Shown: piece by piece, positions 34,080 through 47,100 of the stretch
Position numbering within the stretch: position 1 is the stretch's first letter
Layout: every line of letters begins with the position of its first letter
Source: Glossina fuscipes
Taxonomy: Eukaryota > Arthropoda > Insecta > Diptera > Glossinidae
Assembly (NCBI RefSeq): GCF_014805625.2
Contig: NW_023998564.1
Coordinates: 498,116-562,115 of the forward strand
Direction of reading: 5' to 3'
Length of the DNA stretch: 64,000 nt
Program-made: the position numbers and the translations under genes
Notes under the pieces: generated by a model
Databases searched by the model: none
What the model saw: the letters and a program-made list of their open reading frames with translations, nothing else
What the model was told of the DNA's origin: nothing

Positions 34080-35100
34080 GTGACCGTGTGCAGAATACAC
34101 CTTATACCATTTATGGTATAGAGTGCCTGAAATATATTTAAATCTACAAGGACTTAAGATAGACCCACCTTTTATTATACCAATTTATTCGAAATAATTC
34201 TCAGCACCATTTGAAGCATGTCTGTCGTACGTGTTTCATGCTCAATCTATAGGCGGCAACTTTTGACCGTGTTGATATATATCGACAAAAGTTAGTGCGA
34301 CGATATGTTTTGGTCCTGGATCGAATCCATAAAACATACGCATATAAATATCGTCAGCATTTCAATTTCCCAATTGGGATTGGAGTTTTTAATTATATAA
34401 AAAAATGATTACAATTTTCGAAATTTCCCGAGAAAAATCTCTGAGTTATAAAGCGTTGATACACTAAATTAATGTGAAACATGAATGAATGAATATACGA
34501 TAAATAAACATATGAACAGCATGCGGCGGTGTTTTAGACTACATTTTATAATACCGTTCTTACGACAAGCAAACATTTATATGACAAAACCGCCAAATAG
34601 AAATTGAAAATTGGTCCGTAACTAGCTTGTAGTAAAAATCGATTATACTTAATTTGGACCATATTCCGGGCTCTGCCACGTGTAAGGATACTGGTGTGAC
34701 TGAAAAGTTAACTTTCACATCGTAATGAGATCTTATTCTTAGCATTTATGACGAAATAGGTCTAAGACAAGAAGATTAACATTGCCACAGTTGTACAATG
34801 TCAGTTCACTTTCGGGCCCCTGTTCCATATAAAGGCTTCCAGAAAATGTATGCTTTTACATGGATACAACGTATAAATTTTTTGATATTTTATAATGAAA
34901 ATAAATCAAGAAGATGTGTAGTGTATTGAAAGGTAGCCGTGCTCTATTGAAATGATTTCACTTATTTATCCACGTCACATGGCCCCACGATAACAACTAT
35001 AGGGTCGAGTTTCACCTTTCTATGTTACTATTCGCAAAAATTTTAAATTATAAATTGATAGACCGATTCAAGAATCTCAGTCAAAGTAATAGTATGCCAA
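34080..35100 (+). repeat. Type A dispersed repeat, long copy
   Basis: 'cttataccatttatggtatag' (dyad), 'ttttattataccaat', 'ggcggcaacttttga', then 'taatttggaccatattccgg' and similar tail phrases that recur at 40.5, 52.6 and 61.6 kb. Confidence 0.55.
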
Positions 35101-35179
35101 CATGAAGATATAGGTGTGTGTGAAAGAAAAATGTCTATATTGTTAAATAAATACTTTTCGATAAAATTGAAAAACACTA

Positions 35180-35345
35180 TGACATCTATTTTGTTTAAGC
35201 GTATAGAATGCAAACAAACGCCGACATGGCCAAACGGACATGCTTAACCTCGATCGATCGAGAATTTGATACTAATCAAGAATATATATACTTTGTGGGG
35301 TCTCTGAATATGTTTTCTGGACGTTGCAAACTTTTTGATGAAATG
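35180..35345 (-). repeat. Type B dispersed repeat, contiguous copy
   Basis: 'gacatggccaaacggacatg', 'gatactaatcaagaatata', 'actttgtggggtctctgaa' and 'ctggacgttgcaaac' are in reverse orientation without interruption. This copy shows the unsplit arrangement of the mariner-interrupted copy at 18.5-20 kb. Confidence 0.65.
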
Positions 35346-38300
35346 AAAATACTTCCCCTATCTTCCTCGCACTTCGGTGGTTGGTATAATAATACCGCGT
35401 GTTCATAGGCAATTCACGAGAGTAGAAAATTGAAGGTAAGGAGGGAAGGTAATCCGACTCCAGTAGGAAAGAAAATAGACCATAACGTTCCACACTTTCA
35501 TTCCAATACTAAATAATTAGCTTATCTCATTACTTGCTGCGAAATTGAAATGCTTACGTTTGCAGATGAGATAGGAACATGTAAACTATTGTAACTCTCT
35601 CGGTAAGAAGTTATAAGCTCGTACGTGGAAAGATTTTATATACGCGCTGCCTTAGCACTTTACACTGAGTCCATCTCGTCAGAGATCCATTTAACTACAG
35701 CACTTTTCTAAAAAAAGTCATATAGATAGTTGACCCATCGCATATTGACTATAACGAGGAAGGATAAAATATTCAGCTGTTAAATACCTGCTGTAAAAAT
35801 ACCTCGGATAAGAAAATGAACAATTTTCCACACAACCAACGCCGTTATATATATGAAGGTTTTTAAAGATGAACACATTTTTTTGTCTAAAGCCTAAAGT
35901 GTTATGGCTTTCGATTGCAATTTCATTAATTGGTGACTGATTAACTGATTAATTCGGTTTTCTTGATGTTTAATTCTTTCGGGGATTTTGAATGCGTTTC
36001 TCGTAAAGACCAAAATTCTCATATAGCAAGATGAATTGAAACATATTTTCGTAAACGCATAGTATATTTTGTAAACGTGGATTTTTCACTTAAAAACGTG
36101 CATTGCATCTCTTTTAAGAATAATTTTGAAAACAATAGTCCGTCGTCCATCGTAAGTAATGTTAATGGTAATAAAACGAACAAAGCATTCGAACGTGACT
36201 AAAGTTTGGCTTCAATAAAAACGTATTATCTGCATCTATATGTGAGTGGACGTAGATGCATACATGCTCCATGCATTTATATGCTATGCAAAGAGATACA
36301 TATACGTGTTACATATAAATCATCGACTAATTCAAACCATGCTACATTACAAGAAGCATAAGAAAACTTTTGCTTTTTATATTAACCAAAAAAGATACGA
36401 AAATATTAGGTAATCAAATAATTTTGCTAAGAAAACATTTATTTTGATTTTGGTAAAGTTTGAAATAAAAGGTATTTATCCACCCACAAATGAACATAAA
36501 AATTAATGTTAAATGGCTCTTCAAAATTGTTATTAGTGCTTGAAAAGAAATTATGAGTAAATGAAGATTCATAGAAGAGAAACGAAAATTATAAATTCGA
36601 ATACCTTTAGGTGATGTATATCTCATGGTTACATTATATCGAAATAGTTCTTTATATGTGCGTGTGTTTGCGTTGTTTGTGTGCAGATGGGCAACTTGTT
36701 GAATAAGTTACTAATTTATTGTAATGCGATGAATTCATCATATAATTGAACGTAGAGATTGCTTACTCATACCATTTAAATCAAAAAAAGGCTTCTCTTT
36801 CTCTCTCCCTCTTTTCCATGACAAATTAAAAGCCGTGTAAAGGTAAAATTTATGAGCACACATTTCTCATAAAGATTCTTGCTCCATGCAATGATGAATA
36901 ATCGAAAAAAATTTATTTAAAGCGATGCAAAGAATTGGTTCTCAGTTTATATTATTTTAACATTGAGAAAGCTTTCTCCAGTTAACTTTTGCTATTAAGA
37001 ATTTTTTACAAGCATTTGCATAGAAGAAAATAAGAAAAACATTACCTTCGGTTTTCGTCGAATCTTCTACCTCTCCAATCACGTTGGTCGTCTATCGTAT
37101 AATACATAACGTAATTATACTTTAATGCAAAACATTTTGAAAGAATATACAAAAAAGTGTTAGCAAAACCGGTTGAAGCTGTCGTTTATAGCTATTAGGT
37201 AAAAAATCGATAAAATTTCAAGGGAAGCCAACAGTTTTCAAAACACTTTTGTCGGTAATGTACACGCTAGTTGTAAAGACCATAACTAAACCGGCATTAA
37301 ACAGATCAATTTCTATATATATATAACTTTGGTGCAAATTAAAGAAAATTTTAAACATGTATTTTTAATATTTCTTTATATTCCCTACAAGACAAGAGGA
37401 TTACTTTTTCCTGCCGTTTTCTTGGTCCACACTATCATTATAAAATCAGATAAGTATATAGTTCGGAATATACTTAGATCTGCCTAGTCCTCACAATTTA
37501 ATGGTTACACATTTGTCTGTTTTACCCACGTGATAGTAAAGTTAATATATCTTCTATCAGAAAGTATGAAGGAAACGATTTTCTTGCTTTTCATTTTTAT
37601 GACAAAGGTTGTGTATGATCGGTTTTCCATTACTGAAGTTTTACTTTGACTTTACTTGACAAAATCTATTATTTGCCGTAACAGATTACAGGTTATCGAG
37701 AGAAGATGAATATAGAACAAATTTACATACGTTGAAATCATAAACTGAAAGACAGATGTACGAAAAAAAAAAACTTGGTCGTTCTTACGTATTATTTTCT
37801 ATTTTTGTTAAGCAACCTTTTAAAATAATTACGAGCGTTGCAACTTTCACTTAAATATAGATATTATTATATTATTGTTAAATTATAGATTTTTTCTTTT
37901 TAACTTTACCTGCGCAATTATTGCAGTTATTGGTCAATTTAATTTAAGAATATTCTTACGATTTTATAAAATTATCATTTTTTCTCCCACTTTCTCCAGC
38001 TTAATAAAGAAGAACTAGCGATTAATTTCTTTTACAAGCAGTTGTGGAGGAAATACGACCCATCTCATATAAATATGCTATACATATATATAAGTAGAAG
38101 CTGAAAGCACGACCTTTCAATTTAAAGCATTATCATGTATGGTGTTATAAACCTAAAAAGTAACCTACTTCGGTTTGCATAACGAAAGACTGCTCGTGAA
38201 AGCGTAAAAGCGTGAAGCGATTATTCAAAAAACGCAGGAGTAAAAAATTAATTTTCTTAATAGCGCTAACCGTGAGGGATCCTGCGGACCGAATTACCTG

Positions 38301-38439
38301 GAACTATTGTATCCTTCAGTGATAAGCTCAGTCTTGGTGGATCCGCGAGATATGAAATTAGCAACATTTTCTCCGTTTAGACACGCTAGCTAATCCTCAA
38401 TTCAGTACAATAGCAAGAATTGTTACTGGTTAGTACGCA
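35346..38439. other. No gene seen
   Basis: About 3 kb of very AT-rich sequence. No coding frames above background and no recognisable repeats. Confidence 0.4.
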
Positions 38440-38690
38440 TAGTAAGTACCGCTCTTCGAATTAAGAAGAGAGAAAGTGATTCTGAGTCGATTGCGGATTA
38501 CGGGTTATCTGTCCATCTGTCTACCTTCTTATTTTTGACAAATTTTTGACACATTTTGATGAAATTTGATAAGCTGACGTTTTTTGGCCCAAGAACGATA
38601 GCAAATGAAAATTTTTCAGATGCCACATTTCTTCGATCACTTCCCGTAAAATGTCTTACCAACACAAATTCGATGTTTTACTACTAACGA
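38440..38690 (+). repeat. Type A dispersed repeat, partial
   Basis: 'ttctgagtcgattgcgga', 'ctgtccatctgtctacc', 'gacacattttgatgaaatttg' and 'ttttggcccaagaacgat' match the central type A blocks. Confidence 0.6.
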
Positions 38691-39009
38691 TATTTTACTA
38701 CTAACGTTATTTCTCTGTAACACTAATTCTTTCAATGATGACTGGTGGTTTTTAAAACCCGACTATTTTCATTTTTCAACATAGGCTTCGAAAATAACGC
38801 AATAAATATTATGTCACATGTTTTCACATGGCTGCACGTATATTGACGAGTATGCATATTGAGGAAAAGTATTTTAGCATCCTTAAGCATCTCAATTTAA
38901 CTACGAAGGAAGCGAAGTGTAACCGAGAGAAAATATTAATAACAATCTTTTATGGGTTTAGGACAAGTAAACCCAAATCAATATCAATATACATCCGTGG
39001 CCAATTGTG

Positions 39010-39765
39010 AACAGATGGCACTCGCAAGAGTACCAGATATGAGAATTTGCGTCCAAACTCACCCCTTTTGACAAGGTGAAGCGTGCCTGACGCTTTTAAT
39101 TATTTAGGGCCCCCGAACTATTCGGTTTGGGGCAACCACATAGCCAACACGATACGCTCCGAAATGCCGTACGCAGCAATCAGTGGGTTCGTTGCTCTCA
39201 TACTCACTTCCCATACGCATTGCAAAACGCTTGCGAGCATATTTCGTGCGTGCGACTTATCAAGATAGGCGTCCTCTCTTATGTGCATTCTTGGCTTGCA
39301 CTATTATGCTTACAGCAATCGGCATTATGCCAGTCTTGTCATAGTTAATCTGCTGTTTCGCTTATCCATACATTCGCTTATCCGCCATCCAACTTGCCTG
39401 TAGAGATTTTTGAAGTATGTAAAGAGAATTACTAACCCAGCAATGTCAGGCACCTAGATAAGTTTGTAAGTAGTAAGTAACTTCGGGGAATGTCGTGGTG
39501 GCTGTGGTTTTCTACCATTTCTCTAGCGAATAATTATAGGTGATGATAGGCCTCAAGATTCCGTACAGTGGGCTTGGTGGTCATTCACCTTAAATCAATC
39601 TGGTACCCCAGTTGCAGGGGGCTTCTACCTTATAGGGATTGTCTTCATTTATGGGGGGCGTCGGTTCCCGCATAAATAACCTGTATGTCATCGGGCATAG
39701 TAATGCTAAGTTATTCTATAGGCATTCAAGTTAGACTACTAGAGACATCTGTACCTGGATGATTT
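39010..39765. other. GC-richer island of unknown nature
   Basis: This stretch has clearly more G+C than its surroundings (for example around 39100-39360 and 39490-39740), sharply bounded by AT-rich sequence. Overlapping short frames show no domain. It may be an LTR or other inserted element of foreign composition; neither ends nor a target duplication were identified. Confidence 0.35.
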
Positions 39766-40299
39766 CGTTTATATATATATAATATATTATATATAATGTT
39801 ATTACTAATATTGCATCAGCTAAGGCAGATTAAGAAATTCATTAAAAGCATTTATTGGAGCCATAAGTAAAAGCCAGTGTGCAATGTATTTTCATAAATT
39901 AACACTAAAACTAAACGTTTTCATTGCAAATTAAACACTTCTTCATTTTATTAAATTATAAGCCGGCTGCCCAAACACAAACACATTTAATATGTATGAG
40001 CTTTACGCATATTATATGCATCCAGTCAAAAATATTTAATATGTATGTCATTAAAACCTAAAATATTTCCCTTTTTTTTCAAGCGCGTAATGATACTTAC
40101 CTAAGAAAAACATCCATTTTAGTACGAGTACACAACAACAAGTTTGACATTGGAAAATATTCTAATTGACAGCTGATACTTGAGTTTTTTTTAAAAGAGC
40201 TCTTTAAAGTAGGTGACAAAACAGACGATATATACGCGCGCTAAACAACTTTCGCCAACTAGAGTGAGTAAGTTAATGAACATATTTCCTGTGATTCGT

Positions 40300-40930
40300 T
40301 ACTGATGCAGATCAACTAACTTATAAATACAATGGCCTATTTTGAAAAGTCGCTACATGGAAAAAATTGCAAGTGTCAATATTTCTCGGCAAAAGTGGCT
40401 AAGTAATTGTATTTCGTCATTCGAAAGTGAGGTGAAAAGTTTGGACCGGCTGTTCAAACTTTTTGAACTCCCTCTCATAAAGCGAAAATTAAAGTTCATA
40501 TGACAAATAAGTCTAATTTTCAATCCTTCATGATTAAGATCATATTGCAGTAGTAAATTAAGACAAAACCAATTAACTGTACCAAACTTGGACCATCTCG
40601 GCCTATATTTTGAACTTTACCCCATTTAAGGATTTCCACGAAACGTGATTCTTTGTACGGCAAGTAAGTCTACTTTTTAATATTTATGAAGAAAATTAAC
40701 CCATAATAGAAAAATGAACCCTCCAAAATTTGGACCATCTGCCTATTTTTCGATCCTGCCCTACGTGAAGATAAAACTTGCATTACATTAGGTTGCATTT
40801 TTGGTCCGCTTCCCAATAAATGCGCACATGAAAAATATGCGTTTATATAGAAACAAGATATAACTTGTGTGATATAATGTGCCCTACAAGAAAAATAAGA
40901 TTTTGTTAGATAATGAGGTATAGGGTATAT
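40300..40930 (+). repeat. Type A dispersed repeat, 3' portion
   Basis: 'ttttgaaaagtcgctac', 'aattaaagttcatatgacaaa', 'aacttggaccatctcggcct' and 'ttaacccataatag' match the tails at 52.4-52.7 and 61.5-61.7 kb. Confidence 0.6.
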
Positions 40931-42395
40931 AATCGTCGAGCTTGTCCCACTACAATGTTCTTACTTCTTTCTACTCTTTTTGTTATCATTTTAATAGCAA
41001 ACGCCTATATATACCCCAACAATTCTCTCATTCAGTTTTTTATGAAAGAAGTAAAGAGTTTAGTGTAATGAACTCTCATCTTACGATAGCGAAAAATCAA
41101 TTCGACTTTGGAAAAGGCGTTTCACTGTTAATTGCTACCAGTGATTTTATTTTACTCTCTTTCACCTGCTTCTATAACAACGCATATTCCATGCTAAATA
41201 ACACAGCCATATGTGATCGAATTGAACAGACTATTGAACGGCAGAGCTCGTCGAACCAAATGCATGCGAACCAGGGTTAAAAATTTAGTGAATTGAAACA
41301 CAATAATTTATAAACGCATAAATCAACTGTAATCGTAATTTGTATTTTTTCCTAGTTATCTTATATGTATATAACTAATTGCAACGTAATGTCGAATGTT
41401 TTTCATCAGTCGCAATAATTTACGAAATTTAAGTCAATTTTTTTTTATTTTCTACTGATTGCTGCAGTGGTGATTGAACAAGAAGTAAACGTGCGCAGTC
41501 AATGTATTGCCATGCCTTTGGATGTTGGAAAACAAAGTGCACATATCTTAATAGTAACTTTAGTTTTTTCCTTCTTTGTACCATACGAAAGTTACTCGAT
41601 CACTACAAGCACGACGAAATTTGCTTTGTTTACCCCATACAACCTGTGGGGTGTGTGACATGTTATGCTCGTGCGAATGTGTACACTCTTGACGTCGCAA
41701 AACCTAAAGCAACCTTCAGTAGAGTCAGGCTCTGTTCAAGAGAGGCAACATAAAGATTTCCACCTAGATTGTGCAAGAGAAAAGAACAAAGTCTGCCATT
41801 CCCATCCAATATTATAGTGTGTCAAAATATCGATTTTTTGTTGTTTCTTTTAGTTTCTTTTTAAGAGAAAAGTGGGGAGTGTAAAAGTCAACTATAATTT
41901 ATTTGTTTGGCGGTCTTGAAATTGATTTGTTCTCTAAGCTTTTTCCTAGTGTTTCAGGCTAGGATATCATATTTAAGCTTCTTTCTTGATTTTCTCTTGT
42001 TTGTGTTTACTTCCCTGTAAAGGGCGAGTAAATGCTGTCCAAGACCTTATATATTCCTATTTCCTCTTTCCTAATATAGTACAAAAATTAAGTTTATTAC
42101 CTCGTAAAGTCCTGCTTTTCATAATAACCCTTATAGAGTTTGTGACTGTGATCCAAATACGGTTTAGTTAACTTTGATGTCAAATTTTTATATTTAAACC
42201 AATTTTCGCCAAATATATCCAAAATTGGACTTTTTTGGCATTTAAAACGTTACTTCAAATTGTTTTTAATACCAAAAATTTTTCCATCCTTTTAGTTTAC
42301 ATTTTTACACAAAACTTTAAAAACAACTCTGAAAAAACTTCAACAAACCCCCATCACCCGTTCACCTAACGGATGTTCACTACTTTATTGAAGTT
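40931..42395. other. No gene seen; candidate TATA/initiator pair
   Basis: Frames at 40942-41280 and 41467-41753 show no domain. A TATATATA at 41006 and TTCAGTT at 41032 are spaced as in insect core promoters. Confidence 0.35.
41006..41037 (+). promoter_or_regulatory. Candidate core promoter (TATA + initiator)
   Basis: TATATATA starts at 41006, and the A of an arthropod-type initiator TTCAGTT is at 41034, 28 bases downstream, which fits the usual spacing. It lies 3 kb upstream of the RYamide signal-peptide exon, on the same strand. The RYamide exon begins with a splice acceptor, so an upstream 5' UTR exon is expected. Chance occurrence in AT-rich DNA is quite possible. Confidence 0.2.
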
Positions 42396-42399
42396 TTTT

Positions 42400-42990
42400 C
42401 TGTGTGCCAAAGGTACAACTTCGAGAGGCTTCATAGTATTGTTTGCTTTGTTTTTAACGCCAAACTTAGAGACCACATCTCCTCCTTCGTTGTGCTTTCT
42501 TCAAAATTCTCCTTTCTCGATTATCTAAAATTCAAGTTGCTTATCTACTTGCACAAGACCATTCAATGTCGATGCCCACGCCTTTTAGTAGAACAGCGGC
42601 AATTCTGTAGACCGAATAGAATCTCTTTCATATTAATATATAATAATAATAATTTCACATCATCAGCCGAACGACCTTTTACCGTTCGTGCTGCTATTAT
42701 AGATATTGGAATGCACTACCATTGAGTGTGAAATTGTTCGACGATTTTTTGAATGCAAGAAATTTGTTTATAACAAATTTCATACGTTCTCAATCCTACA
42801 GGAAAAGAAACTTAAGCTTTGTTCAGAACACGAAATAAATTTTCCTTCCGGATTTAAAAGTGTTCTCAACAGCTGAAAAGACAAACTTTAGCAACGTAAT
42901 ATTTGTATGTATTGTACCTCTATAGGTGTATCATGCATGTCTCTTTAACTTGTATGTGCTGGGTCATTATAATAAAGTCATGTCATGTCT
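42400..42990 (+). mobile_element. LINE C-terminal and 3' UTR relic
   Basis: Frames around 42500-42830 read LKFKLLIYLHKTIQ, PFTVRAAII, then (frame change) LPLSVKLFDDFLNA and FIRSQSYRKRNL. This follows the L..RR, RA..LWN.LP..... pattern at the end of CR1/Jockey-type ORF2. The stretch ends with 'ataataaagtcatgtcatgtc', a LINE-like 3' end. Broken by stops. Confidence 0.45.
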
Positions 42991-43719
42991 AAGATCTCTG
43001 GTGAATTGTAAGCACGAATATATGTAAAGTAAACGTATTTTACATACTTATGTCATTTAATTCGTTTACACTGTTGAACTTTAAAAATAAACGAATGCAT
43101 TCACACTCATATTTACTTACGCATTGGCATATATATATTTATATATATATATATGTATAAAAGTTGTTAATAATACACGCGTACAAAAATATATTTATTA
43201 ATAACCTCCAATTAACCATGAAATTAAGCATAACCAAGACCGAATTTTAAATTAGCTTCAGTACAACAACACATCCATCTCTTGTTTCAGCGCAAACGTA
43301 TATATGTTTATGTACTAGCAAAAATTTTCATAAATACCTGAAAAATTACTTTGTCTCATAACTACCGGTTATAATTACATTATTGTGTCCTTCTGTCATT
43401 GTTTGGCGGAAGTAATAGGATGCAGCCACTTATCAGCCAGAAGTATCGCATGTAAGAATATTTCATACAACTTCCTATATATATTATATGTATGTTATAA
43501 TGCATACAACCATCATTAATTTAGAATTCATGTTAAGTTGGTTGTGAAGACCAAACAGACTAATGCTCTGATACGTACATACAAATAGATGAGGTATGTA
43601 GCGACCATACGCGAAAACATGCTTTCCAACGTTTGGTGTCAATTTAAGGAAAAATTGAATGTATGCCGCGAACTTTTCGATTAATTGATATACATTTGAT
43701 AAAAATGTACGCCATTCAT

Positions 43720-44040
43720 AGCTTGTGGTACCAGGGAGTATTAGGTTTGAGAAGATGAATGCAACACCCAGAAGGACTTAAGAAAGATCTCGATTACACC
43801 GATTGATTCAAAATAACTTTTTGGAGAAATACTTTCTGCAGAACAATTTTCTGAATCAGTCTAAGCCTGTCTGTCTGTCCGTCTTATATTCTTGCATTCG
43901 ACCTGCAGGTCGCAATTTTTAACATATCTCGATCAAATTTGCTACGTGCTTTGGCCCAAGCACGTATAATATTGAAAATGGTTTAAATAGTTTTTTAACC
44001 ATTTCCCATACAATTATAGTAGAATAAGTATATAAGCGGT
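43720..44040 (+). repeat. Type A dispersed repeat directly upstream of the RYamide exon
   Basis: 'gcttgtggtaccagggagta', 'aacacccagaaggacttaag', 'ctgtctgtctgtccgtctt', 'ggtcgcaatttttaacatat' and 'gctttggcccaagcacg' match type A. It ends about 50 bases before the splice acceptor of RYamide exon 1. Confidence 0.65.
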
Positions 44041-44092
44041 AATCTAATTTTGGTGTAAACTAGCATCTACGTATATTCAATTTTCTTTTCAG

Positions 44093-44142
44093 CGATCACA
44101 AAGTGTTTGCCAATCGAAGACCTTCCGTGGAAATTGTCAAAA
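44093..44142 (+). other. RYamide 5' UTR with upstream splice acceptor
   Basis: A strong acceptor 'ttttcttttcag' ends at 44092, 50 bases before the start codon. This predicts that the leader continues in an upstream non-coding exon which I could not place. The start ATG (44143) is the first one in frame and gives a full hydrophobic signal peptide. Confidence 0.6.
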
Positions 44143-47100
44143 ATGTTCAAGTTGATCATGTTCAGCCAGATAGCAGCCCTCTTGTTTACTTTATGCTTTA
44201 CAATGATTAACGGCAATTCGGTGGAATCTGACAATCAATTCACCGATAGTCCCGTGGATCAAAATCAGGGTAAGTAATGAAATAGTGCAGTGAGGGACAT
44301 TTTGTGCAATGGTTACCTTAGATTAATCGATAAAAGCATTCTTCTTGATCATTTGCGCTGGTCATTTCCCAACTGTAGGAAACGAGATATTGACTATTAC
44401 AAGCTACGTACGGAAACAAGGATTCGGGTCTCCGAACTGAGCAAACATTTCGCCACTTCGTGTGGGAAGTTTGAGAAAATCAAGGTAATGTTTAATGCCG
44501 TTATCTTGAGCATTCTCCTTCTCCCCCACCTAGGACAAGACTGACTCACAGTGTAGCATATAATACTTCACCTCCGTTTTCACGTAAATCTAATTCGTCG
44601 AACCATTCGAGTGCTTCGTCCTTGCCTGCGCAGAACGTTAGCGTTTCCGCTATCGTTGAGAGACCGTTACTAATAACAAAAAAATTTCAAAGAAAATAGG
44701 AAGTCCTCCTCACTCTACCTGTGCTCCAGTCCATCCAGGCTACTCTATATACATTCTTGACAAATATTAACAAAAATAATAATTCCGTTTCTCCCCCTGG
44801 GAGTTTCATGGCGGTTTGCTGGTTACCAGGCTGGAAAAGTCGCGCTAGCTGCTCTTGCGAGTGTGGTCACCCACAACATATTTTTGCTAACTGAAAACTC
44901 TCTATCTGCAAATCCTATTGTTTCTGGTAGAGATAAAGTCTGCATGTTGGCAGCACCCCCTAGAAAGGCAATATTCCTGTCAAGACTGGCGCCTGACACC
45001 ACTGTTGATAACATAAAAAGATACGTGGCTCTAAAATTTCCACCTGTCAATTTGAAACTTGTAAGCATTTTCAAATTGGCTCCATCTCAACCTAGAGCTA
45101 TCTCGTCTTTTGAAGTGCTAGTTCCGACTGGATATATGGAAATTGTGCAAAACATACCATTCTTCTCAAAAAACTAAAAGTTTCTGGAGGCGCAGTAACT
45201 TTCATTTGCCAAAATGTTAGAGGCCTAAACTCACAAATTCGCTCTGTTTGCCTAAATTCAGTGTGTGTGGAGTTTTTCTGTTTATCCTTCACTGAAACGA
45301 ATTTACATTCTTCGGAATTTTTTCATAATTCTTTCCAGGTTTTCAGAAAGCATCGATTGCACCGCACTGGTGATGGTGTTTTAATTGAAATATCTGCTGC
45401 AGTCCCGGCCTATTCAATTGAAATTCCTAAACCTCCCGTCGTTTAAATAATTGACATACGGACAAAAATTGCCGATATACAGTTACTTGTAACTTGCTCC
45501 CACATTCCCCCAACTGCGAATACCGCCGTTTATAAGAATCACGCCGACCTCATTTGTGACGTTGTCGAAAAGTCCAATCCTGCTGATATAGCCATAGCGT
45601 TGGATGATTTCAATTTGTCACTTGGTGCTATTGTAACAATTCTGGCTGTATGGTCCCACTTCAACAGCTGATAGATCCATTGTGTTTTCAATGAATTATT
45701 TGATCGTAATTTACTGCAATACAACCGTATCCCTAATTGTAGTGGCAAACTGCTAAATCTTTGTTTTTTCATTTTCCCGGAGATAGTTCTTAATCGCTGT
45801 CCGCATTTCAGTTTACCCGAGGATCCATACCTTCAATCAATTTGTATTTCCTTTTATTATAGCCATGATGGTCGATCGAACTACTCTCACATGCCAAATC
45901 CAACTTTATCCAATAAATATTATGATTTTAACGAAACTAATATTTTACTGCTTAACTCTGATCTCTCACACGTTATGCTTGATTTCTCTGCTGGAAATAT
46001 AGACCTACCTATTTCTGCAACCCTTCCGACAGGAAAAACTAAACTTTCAAAAAACTTATGAAAAGTGGCTTTTCTTGCGACCATTTTGCCTATTCAGCAT
46101 CAAAGTACAGATTTAATTATCTTAACTAGCAATATTATTGCCGATATCTTCGATTGATAAAATCCTCACTGCTCGTTAATCCTGGACATTTTTTCAAGTT
46201 CGTCAACTCGAAAAGGAAAATCTCCATATATCCCCTGCATGTTTTTTTCATTGGCTCTAGTTGTCTGGTGATATTGAAGTCTCGAATCTCTTTGCTGATT
46301 ACTTCCGACGAAACTTTTCAACTTCTAACTCCGATTTAATTAACTATTCGCACCCGATAACTAGTTCCGTTTTGGTTCCTAACATGTTCATTTGCCAAAA
46401 TTATGTTTTGGATTGTTTAAAGGTCTCTAAAATATAGTTCTGCGCCTAGGCCTGATGGGAATCCATCGTGTATACTTATAACATGCTCCGTCGAGCTTTG
46501 CGGTGTTATCGCAATAATTTTTAATCAGTCTTTAAAACTAGGTGGTTTTCCTGAGTGTTGGAAGAGTAGTTTCCTTATTCCTTATACACGTAGAGAACTA
46601 TAGAGGCAACGCCAAGTGGAGTGTCTTATCTAAATTGTTTGAGCGAATTGTTACTAAGCTTTTGCTATCAAATCTTATATACCTTTTTGCCAGCATAGCT
46701 TTCGGAAAGGAGGATCAACTCTCACGAATCTCTTAGAATTTACTTGCCATGTTTTCAAAGCTTTTTCTAGTGGTTCTCGTATGGATTTCGTGTATACTGA
46801 TTTTAGAAAAGCGTTTAACTTAGTTAACCATAATTTACTGATTTTCAAACTCCAGGCCTGCGACATTTCTGTCTATTTAGTGAAATGGATAAAATCGTAT
46901 CTGCATAACAGATCGTTCAGGGTTCTGTTTAACTTTATCACCTTGAATGAACTTCCCGTAACGACTGCGGTCCCTGCGGATCCCTATTAGTTAACTTATA
47001 CATTAATGATCTCTCTTCGGTGATTAAGTCCAGCCAGATCTTCATGCACGCTGACGATGTTAACTTTTCCTCGGAATCGCAATCGTATCAGCTTCAAACT

